Both the position numbers and the translations under genes were made by a program. The notes under the pieces were generated by a model. That model saw only the letters and a list, made by a program, of their open reading frames with translations, was not told the origin of the DNA and did no database searches. Shown here in pieces: positions 1 to 4,650 of a stretch of 7,049 bases of DNA. Positions within the stretch are counted from its first letter, which is position 1; each line of letters begins with the position of its first letter. The DNA comes from an uncultured Eubacteriales bacterium. GTDB taxonomy: Bacteria; Bacillota; Clostridia; Oscillospirales; CAG-272. The stretch lies in the NCBI GenBank assembly GCA_934481515.1, contig CAKSPO010000061.1:1-7049 (forward strand), read 5' to 3'.

Positions 1-101
1 CGTTTCACTGCGTTGTAAATGGGCACCCGTTTCCGGCGGGGAATGCCGCCGGGGTGTTGGTTCGGATTTCTTAGAAGCGGGCGGGTCAACCCCGCCCCTA
101 C
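1..101. repeat. GTAGGGGC-type interspersed repeat, copy A (right part)
   Basis: Bases 1-86 recur at 338-423 with one mismatch (C78 versus T415). The copy ends at 78-101 in a GC-rich arm, CGGGCGGG..CCCGCCCCTAC, that is the reverse complement of the left arm of copy B (257-280) at 22 of 24 positions. The copy therefore looks like the right-hand part of an element with inverted ends whose left part lies before base 1. Inside it, 33-39 and 46-52 form a perfect 7-bp GC stem with a 6-nt loop, extended by CACC (24-27) pairing GGTG (53-56). No coding sequence is supported. The GTAGGGGC/GCCCCTAC ends resemble, from memory, abundant extragenic repeats of Oscillospiraceae-like genomes; I cannot confirm the family without a search. 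Confidence 0.8.
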
Positions 102-256
102 GAGAGAGGGGGGATTCCGTCATTTGACAGGAGCCGGAAGCGTAATGTGTAGATGGTATTTTTTCGTTCAGCGGGAGCCGGTAAAAAAATGAAAAATGAC
201 TGCGATGAAAAACAATTTTTCCGGCGTTGCACGAACATTCCGGTTTAACCAACCCG
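102..256. other. Spacer between the two repeat copies, no gene seen
   Basis: This 155-bp stretch is not repeated elsewhere in the window and has no open reading frame with a ribosome binding site and recognisable product. It contains A- and T-rich runs, and GCCGG..AAAAA (177-187, with T182 bulged) could pair with TTTTTCCGGC (216-225), but the loop is long. It is most likely non-coding filler, or host sequence between two element insertions. Confidence 0.5.
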
Positions 257-423
257 GTAGGGGCGGGGTCAACCCGCCCGTTTGCGGAGGTTTTACGGTA
301 CATCGGGTAGGGGCACCAGCGAGTGCATCCGATTGTTCGTTTCACTGCGTTGTAAATGGGCACCCGTTTCCGGCGGGGAATGCCGCCGGGGTGTTGGTTC
401 GGATTTCTTAGAAGTGGGCGGGT
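257..423. repeat. GTAGGGGC-type interspersed repeat, copy B (right end truncated)
   Basis: The left end at 257-280 begins GTAGGGGC and contains the perfect stem GGGCGGG (261-267) / CCCGCCC (273-279) around a GTCAA loop. A second GTAGGGGCAC motif follows at 308-317. From 338 to 423 the sequence repeats bases 1-86 with one mismatch, including the internal GC hairpin (361-393). By comparison with copy A the right arm should run about 15 bases further, but the match stops abruptly after base 423. Reconstructed, a full element would be about 180 bp with 24-bp inverted ends, the size and shape of a MITE or a large REP/BIME-like unit. It carries no transposase. The truncation abuts sequence leading to the transporter relic. 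Confidence 0.75.
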
Positions 424-487
424 AGACTGTACAGTGTAATAAGATCGTATACAGAGTGTGTAAGGACATGGGATACAGTTTATTTGC

Positions 488-1003
488 TTTCCAGACGGGC
501 AGGGTTGCCGTCAGAAGAAGTGCGATTCCAAGCTGTAAAAATCCGACGATACGATACCCGCTGTTCCGTGTCCGGTGACTCAGGGTAAAGCCCAAGATGA
601 ACGGGCTTACACTGCTTCCGACGCCCCAGAAGCAGTGGAGCCAGCGCATGTGTTTTGCTTTATAGCAAAGTATTACGTAGTTATTCAGCGTGACGTCGAT
701 GGTGCCGGCTTCCGGACCGTAGGGAGTGGCAAAAACGAGGAGCATCCAGAAACGGTTTGAGAAAGAAAAGCCGAACAGAGCGAGGACGGTAAGGAACACG
801 CTTGCCACGGTGACTGCCGGGGTTCCGAGCTTCCGGATCAGGCGATCCGAGAGGCGACCGGAAACGACGGTTCCTCCGGAGATGAGCATAGAGACCATTC
901 CCATAAAGGAAACAGGAACGCCGAGTTCGGCGTGCATCCTCGGCCATCCGGAGCCAAGAAGCGAGGCGGGAAGCCCCGGACTGATGAGGGCAAAATAGAT
1001 GGA
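488..1003 (-). pseudogene. Major facilitator superfamily transporter, N-terminal half relic
   Basis: The minus-strand frame reads as the first six-helix half of a sugar-type MFS permease. It includes the first-helix signature LISPGLPASLLGSGWP, motif A between helices 2 and 3 (SGRLSDRLIRKLG), a helix 4-5 segment with LNNYVILCYKAKHM, WLHCFWGVG, and helix 6 ending in LPVWK. A TGA at 1004-1006 lies just before the first homologous residues, and no ATG, GTG or TTG occurs in frame before the internal ATG at 937, so the native start is missing. The second six helices are absent: homology stops near 488 and the frame runs on through repeat DNA to a stop at 293-295. Against the family as I remember it, conserved spots are altered (GLGAG to GPEAG, a W lost before NSGYR). 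It is probably non-functional. Confidence 0.85.
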
Positions 1004-1011
1004 TCAGTAAA

Positions 1012-1782
1012 TTACGGTTCCTCTTTGGAGAAAAATTTCGCGGCAGCGGTCAGGCTGTAGTTCTTGACGCCGATCCGGATATTTTCCCATTCTGCCGGGG
1101 AACCGGCGTAATAGACCGTGGTCAGGTAGGCGCAGCTGTAAAACGCCATTTCGTCAATTCGTTTGGTGACGGTGCTGATGGTCACAGAGCTTCCTGCGCG
1201 CATGGGTGGATAGAGCAAAAGCTCACTTCCGTCAATGGTGTACAGAATCCCGTCAATGTCGCAGAAAAAGGCATTGCGCTCATTGACCGAGATATAGATC
1301 AGGTTCCGGCAGGCGGCAAAGGCAAGGTTGCCGATGTAGGTTACCGCAGACGGAATCTGCACTGCCGTGACGGAGGAGCAGCCGTAAAATGCGCGGTCGG
1401 CGATGGCAACGACGCGCTCACCGCTGGGGGAATATTCCGGAATGACAATAAAGGTATCTTCGCAGGTGCCGATTCCGGTCAGTGAACAGGTGCCGTTTCC
1501 GTTGGAGAGATAGGACAGTCCGTTTCCAAGCGGTTCCGGCTCCGGCGGTTGTTGTGTTACCGGTTCGGTCAGAGAGGGCAACTCCGGAAGAGAGGCTGTT
1601 GCCGGAAGCTCGGAGAACGGTTCCCGCGAGGAAAGGCTTCCGGATGTTTCCGATGCCGGTGGGATGTTTTTTCCCTCCTCCTGTACATAAGAGATGCAAA
1701 TCAGTGCGATGGTCAGGGAGAGTGCTGTTGCAAACAGAATGGCAAGCGCTATCATCATAATCTGTGTCATTGGCGATTTCAT
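1012..1782 (-). CDS. Membrane-anchored BspA-type leucine-rich-repeat protein
   Basis: The 256-residue product has a hydrophobic helix at about residues 5-32 without a lipobox or clear cleavage site, so it is probably a type II anchor with the rest outside the cell. Residues 34-86 form a Ser/Pro/Glu-rich linker. From about 90 to 250 it matches the LRR_5/BspA pattern: an entry segment (GTCSLTGIGTCEDTFIVIP), repeats with the AF.GC core (AIADRAFYGCSSVTAVQIP, then YIGNLAFAACRNLIYISV, and later IDEMAFYSCAYLTTVYY), and the usual closing segment AGSPAEWENIRIG. The ending is typical of the family, so the gene looks complete though short. The start at 1782 is supported by AAAGGA about 7 nt upstream and by the promoter at 1839-1867. 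Such proteins are thought to act in surface adhesion or binding; the ligand is unknown. The transporter relic begins just after its stop, with no terminator between them. Confidence 0.85.
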   Translation of the reverse strand: MKSPMTQIMMIALAILFATALSLTIALICISYVQEEGKNIPPASETSGSLSSREPFSELPATASLPELPSLTEPVTQQPPEPEPLGNGLSYLSNGNGTCSLTGIGTCEDTFIVIPEYSPSGERVVAIADRAFYGCSSVTAVQIPSAVTYIGNLAFAACRNLIYISVNERNAFFCDIDGILYTIDGSELLLYPPMRAGSSVTISTVTKRIDEMAFYSCAYLTTVYYAGSPAEWENIRIGVKNYSLTAAAKFFSKEEP

Positions 1783-1838
1783 TTCCGCGTCCTTTCTTTT
1801 TTACCTGAGTATATGGCATGATTTTCCATCCTTAATCC

Positions 1839-1867
1839 ATTATCCCACAAAAAACAAAGGAAGTCAA
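1839..1867 (-). promoter_or_regulatory. Sigma-A-type promoter for the leucine-rich-repeat gene
   Basis: On the minus strand, TTGACT (1867-1862) and GATAAT (1844-1839) are separated by 17 bp. Each hexamer differs from consensus at one position. Transcription would begin near 1832, giving a leader of about 50 nt before the ATG at 1782. Confidence 0.8.
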
Positions 1868-2002
1868 GAAAAAACGGAATGCAAAATGAGACAGAAACGG
1901 GTGCGGAGGAACGGAGATTTTCCGACTCTGTGCACCTTTTTGACGGAAAAAGCAAACCCGGATCGGATTTGGGCGAACTTTTTTTGAATGCGCGGTTTTC
2001 TG

Positions 2003-2031
2003 TTGACAAAAAAACGCTTTTCCATTATAAT
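2003..2031 (+). promoter_or_regulatory. Perfect-consensus sigma-A promoter for the dus operon
   Basis: TTGACA (2003-2008) and TATAAT (2026-2031) are both exact consensus hexamers with a 17-bp spacer, and a T-rich tract lies upstream (1979-1985). The predicted start of transcription is near 2038, about 205 nt before the dus start codon. It diverges from the minus-strand promoter at 1839-1867, so the two share an intergenic region of about 220 bp between genes. Such a match suggests high basal transcription, so any control would more likely act on the leader RNA. Confidence 0.9.
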
Positions 2032-2106
2032 AAATGAAGATAAAAATTGTTTGGATTTGGGTTGTTCGTTTTTTGCAGACGTGTTTATTTAAATTGCGAG
2101 CGCGGG

Positions 2107-2236
2107 ACGAAAGGCGAAATGCCGCCTTCGTATCTCTCACCGCTTTGGAGATGCCTGAAGGAGGCTCAAAAGATGTTTGAGATGTCCGGGGAAGGTTCTT
2201 CGGGAGATGCACGGGTTGCTCCAAACGGTTTGGGAG
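2107..2236 (+). promoter_or_regulatory. Structured 5' leader of the dus transcript
   Basis: Hairpins read by eye follow one another almost without gaps. ACGAA-GGCG (2107-2116, A2112 bulged) pairs CGCCTTCGT (2123-2131). ATCTC (2132-2136) pairs GAGAT (2148-2152). GCCT (2153-2156) pairs AGGC (2162-2165), holding the leader Shine-Dalgarno. CTCAAA (2165-2170) pairs TTTGAG (2176-2181), with the leader ATG in its loop; this competes with the previous stem for base 2165. A G.U-containing stem lies at 2186-2203. CTCCAAA (2219-2225) pairs TTTGG-AG (2229-2236, G2234 bulged) and covers the dus ribosome binding site. I recognise no known riboswitch or T-box motif. Whether this folding is real needs covariation. 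Confidence 0.4.
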
Positions 2237-2262
2237 GTTATTTTGAAATTCGGAAACATTGA
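2173..2262 (+). CDS. Possible 29-residue leader peptide overlapping the dus start
   Basis: An ATG at 2173 is preceded by a full AAGGAGG (2158-2164) at an 8-nt spacing, a better initiation site than that of dus itself. The frame encodes MFEMSGEGSSGDARVAPNGL followed by nine residues and stops at TGA 2260-2262, 17 nt past the first base of the dus TTG codon. The peptide has no signal, membrane helix or recognised motif, and no run of identical codons that would suggest amino-acid attenuation. Ribosomes translating it would unwind the hairpin over the dus ribosome binding site, so its plausible role is translational coupling. The frame is also open upstream to an ATG at 2119 with a poorer site. 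It may be a chance ORF. Confidence 0.35.
   Translation: MFEMSGEGSSGDARVAPNGLGGYFEIRKH
2232..2237 (+). promoter_or_regulatory. Ribosome binding site that fixes the dus TTG start
   Basis: GGGAGG lies 5 nt before TTG 2243-2245, in the frame of the dus gene. The resulting protein starts MKFGNIEI, the usual beginning of DusB-family proteins. An earlier in-frame TTG at 2177 would add 22 unrelated residues and lies inside the leader hairpin, so it is not preferred. Confidence 0.75.
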
Positions 2263-3319
2263 AATTCCGCATGGGATTTGTCTGGCTCCGCTTGCCGGAG
2301 TGAGCGACCGCACGTTCCGTACAATGGCGAGACGCTTCGGAGCGGAGTATACGGTCAGCGAAATGGTATCCGCGAAGGCACTTTGCTATGAGCAGCGTTG
2401 CCGACGATCTGTGACCGAAGCCAGAACCCGGACGGCTCCGCTTGCCGCCGTTTTGCGGGAAGAGCTTCCGATGGCGGTACAGCTCTTCGGAGCCGAGCCG
2501 GAGTTTATGGCGGAAGCTGCCCGCCTTTTGGAAAGCGGAGAGTACCGCGGAGCCTGCGGTGAGGTTCCGCCGAGTGCCATTGACATCAACATGGGGTGTC
2601 CCATGGCGAAGATTGTAGGAAACGGAGAGGGAAGCGCTCTGATGCGGGAGCCGGATCGTGCCGCTGAAATTGTACGTGCGATGGTTCGGGCGGTTCGCCT
2701 GCCGGTGACGGTCAAAATTCGGGCAGGATGGGATGCGGAGCATATCAACGCTCCGGAACTTGCGCGCCGTCTGGAGGATGCCGGCGCTTCCATGATCTGC
2801 GTACACGGAAGAACGCGGATGCAGATGTATGCGGGGCAGGCAGATCGGGAGGTAATCCGGCGAGTGAAGGAGTCCGTCCGGATTCCCGTGATCGGCAACG
2901 GAGATATTTTCTGTGCGCAGGACGCGGTCCGGATGCTCCGGGAGACCGGTTGCGACGGGATTATGGTTGCACGCGGCGCCGAGGGAAACCCTTGGATCTT
3001 TTCCGATTTGCAGGCGGTACTTTCCGGTCAGCCGCTTCCGGCTCCGCCTCGACTGGAGGAGCGCCTGCGCGTTGCGTGGGAGCATGTAAGGCTCTTGATT
3101 GCGGAGAAGGGGGAGCGCATCGGCGTCGCCGAGTCACGAAAGCATCTGGCTTGGTATCTGCACGGTCTGCACGGTGCGGCAGCGGCACGGAATGCCGTGA
3201 TGCGGGCGGAGTCCGCAGAAGATATGGAAGCGGTTCTTGCCTCTTTTGCTACGAATCCGGAAGCGCCGGAATGCGCTGAAGGTCTCAGCGATATAAAGGG
3301 AAATTCAAATGAAGATTAA
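2243..3319 (+). CDS. dusB: tRNA-dihydrouridine synthase, DusB/NifR3 family
   Basis: This 358-residue flavoenzyme reduces selected uridines to dihydrouridine in the D-loop region of tRNA, using FMN and NADPH, in the cytoplasm. The N-terminal TIM barrel begins CLAPLAGVSDRTFR (13-26). MAVQLFG lies at 77-83, and the family signature DINMGCP (114-120) contains the catalytic cysteine C119. VKIRAGW (157-163), VHGRTR (187-192), GNGDI (218-222) and ARGAEGNPWIF (243-253) supply the FMN-binding residues. The C-terminal helical tRNA-binding domain includes RKHLAWYLHGLHG (299-311). Length and motif order fit the family. A loop at about 98-112, just before the catalytic strand, seems longer than usual. The gene overlaps the next by 11 nt. 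The DusB assignment over other Dus types is by resemblance. Confidence 0.93.
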   Translation: MKFGNIEIPHGICLAPLAGVSDRTFRTMARRFGAEYTVSEMVSAKALCYEQRCRRSVTEARTRTAPLAAVLREELPMAVQLFGAEPEFMAEAARLLESGEYRGACGEVPPSAIDINMGCPMAKIVGNGEGSALMREPDRAAEIVRAMVRAVRLPVTVKIRAGWDAEHINAPELARRLEDAGASMICVHGRTRMQMYAGQADREVIRRVKESVRIPVIGNGDIFCAQDAVRMLRETGCDGIMVARGAEGNPWIFSDLQAVLSGQPLPAPPRLEERLRVAWEHVRLLIAEKGERIGVAESRKHLAWYLHGLHGAAAARNAVMRAESAEDMEAVLASFATNPEAPECAEGLSDIKGNSNED

Positions 3320-4595
3320 AACTAAGAATATTTCTTATAACGAAGTGATGAAGCTCCCGCGGGAGAAGCATTTGCCGCCGAGCCGTCCGGGATTCTTTTT
3401 TCGCTCACTTGTCCGGATTCTATCCGGAATGACGCTTCGGAAGCTTTCCTTTACCGTTACGAAGTCAGACTTGGGGGAGGCGGAGCAGGAGCCTTGTCTG
3501 ATTCTGATGAATCATTCCTGCTTTCTGGATCTTTTGATTGCTTCCCGCCTGTTCTATCCGCGACCGTACGGGATCGTGTGCACCTCTGACGGCTTTGTGG
3601 GAAAGCGTTGGCTGATGCGGCGGCTGGGGTGCATCTCCACACCGAAATTTGTCAGCGATCTGACCCTGATCCGGGATATGGAATATGCGTTGAAAAAGAA
3701 AAAAATTTCTGTTTTGATGTATCCGGAGGCGAGCTATTCGTTTGACGGCTGTGCAACGCCTCTGCCGCGTCGGATGGGGATGTTTCTCAAGCATCTGAAG
3801 GTTCCGGTGGTGATGGTGAAAACGCAGGGCGCGTTTTTGTACGATCCGCTCTACAACGGGCTGCAGACGAGAAAGGTTCCGGTACACGCCGATGTTTCCT
3901 GTCTGCTCTCGCGGGAGCAGATAGAAACGCTCCCGGAAGCGGAGCTGGAGCGGATTTTGGATGAAGCGTTCACGTTTGACGCCTTTGCATGGCAGAAGGA
4001 GAACAACATCCATATTACAGAGCCGTTTCGTGCGGATGGCTTGGAGCGGGTGCTTTACAAATGTCCGCACTGCCGCGCCGAGGGGAGAACGGTCGGACGC
4101 GGGACAGAGCTTCTCTGCCATGCCTGCGGGAAGCGCTACCGGATGAATGAGCTTGGAGAGATGGAAGCGGCGGATGGCGCTCCGACGGAGTTTTCGCACA
4201 TTCCGGATTGGTTCCGCTGGGAGCGGGAGGAGGTCCGGAAAGAACTTCTTGACGGAAGCTATCGGTTGGATACCGATGTGAACATCGGGATGATGATTGA
4301 TTCCAAAGCCATCTATATGATCGGTCGGGGACACCTGATTCATGACAGGGACGGTTTTTTTCTGACGGGTGGTGACGGAAAGCTGGAGTACCGGCAAAAG
4401 CCGCTTTCTTCTTACGGGCTTTATTCCGACTACTTCTGGTACGAGATCGGAGACATGATCTGCATCGGAAATCGGGAGTGTCTTTACTATTGCTTCCCGA
4501 AGAAGGAGGGGGTCGTAGCAAAGACCCGTCTGGCGGCAGAGGAACTGTTCAAGCTTTCCATCTCCGACGTACGGCAAAGAAAATTAAAACAATAA
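3309..4595 (+). CDS. PlsC-like acyltransferase with zinc ribbon and C-terminal extension
   Basis: The 428-residue protein has an acyltransferase domain in its N-terminal half. NHSCFLD (68-74) is the NH-x4-D catalytic motif with H69 and D74, YPEASYS (138-144) occupies the place of the FPEG-type acceptor-binding motif, and PVVMVKTQG (166-174) fits the following block. This family moves an acyl chain to lysophosphatidate or a related lysolipid at the membrane face. Residues 252-273 form a four-cysteine zinc ribbon (CPHC..CHAC), followed by a domain of about 140 residues (FSHIPDWFRWEREEVRKEL onward) that I do not recognise beyond similar Clostridia proteins. No clear membrane helix is seen. The start is supported by AAAGGG 8 nt upstream, and the 11-nt overlap with dus implies translational coupling. 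The substrate is uncertain, and the non-canonical motif leaves room for a role other than phosphatidate synthesis. Confidence 0.85.
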   Translation: MKIKTKNISYNEVMKLPREKHLPPSRPGFFFRSLVRILSGMTLRKLSFTVTKSDLGEAEQEPCLILMNHSCFLDLLIASRLFYPRPYGIVCTSDGFVGKRWLMRRLGCISTPKFVSDLTLIRDMEYALKKKKISVLMYPEASYSFDGCATPLPRRMGMFLKHLKVPVVMVKTQGAFLYDPLYNGLQTRKVPVHADVSCLLSREQIETLPEAELERILDEAFTFDAFAWQKENNIHITEPFRADGLERVLYKCPHCRAEGRTVGRGTELLCHACGKRYRMNELGEMEAADGAPTEFSHIPDWFRWEREEVRKELLDGSYRLDTDVNIGMMIDSKAIYMIGRGHLIHDRDGFFLTGGDGKLEYRQKPLSSYGLYSDYFWYEIGDMICIGNRECLYYCFPKKEGVVAKTRLAAEELFKLSISDVRQRKLKQ

Positions 4596-4650
4596 CAATT
4601 CTTATTCTATTTTACTTTTTTATGAATCCATTTTATAAGGAGACAACCAA

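Noticed and set aside
124..152. TTGACA (124-129) as a promoter in the repeat spacer
   Set aside because: No acceptable -10 hexamer occurs at 16-18 bp; the bases there read GTGTAG, and no gene follows on the plus strand.
2119..2262. Longer version of the leader ORF starting at ATG 2119
   Set aside because: Its ribosome site is weak and too close, and the first codons lie in the 2107-2131 hairpin; the ATG at 2173 has a much better site.
1832..3085. Minus-strand open frame of 417 codons opposite dus
   Set aside because: It crosses two promoters and the dus gene in antisense, has no recognised domain, and is rich in Arg/Ser/His as expected from reverse reading of a GC-rich gene.
3465..4577. Long minus-strand open frame of about 370 codons opposite the acyltransferase gene
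   Set aside because: It is a shadow of the plus-strand gene: no ribosome site, no recognisable domain, and composition typical of an antisense reading frame.
4596..4650. AT-rich gap before the glycoside-hydrolase-like gene as a promoter or terminator
   Set aside because: There is a TATAAG-like string but no matching -35 hexamer, and no GC stem for a terminator, so neither is supported.
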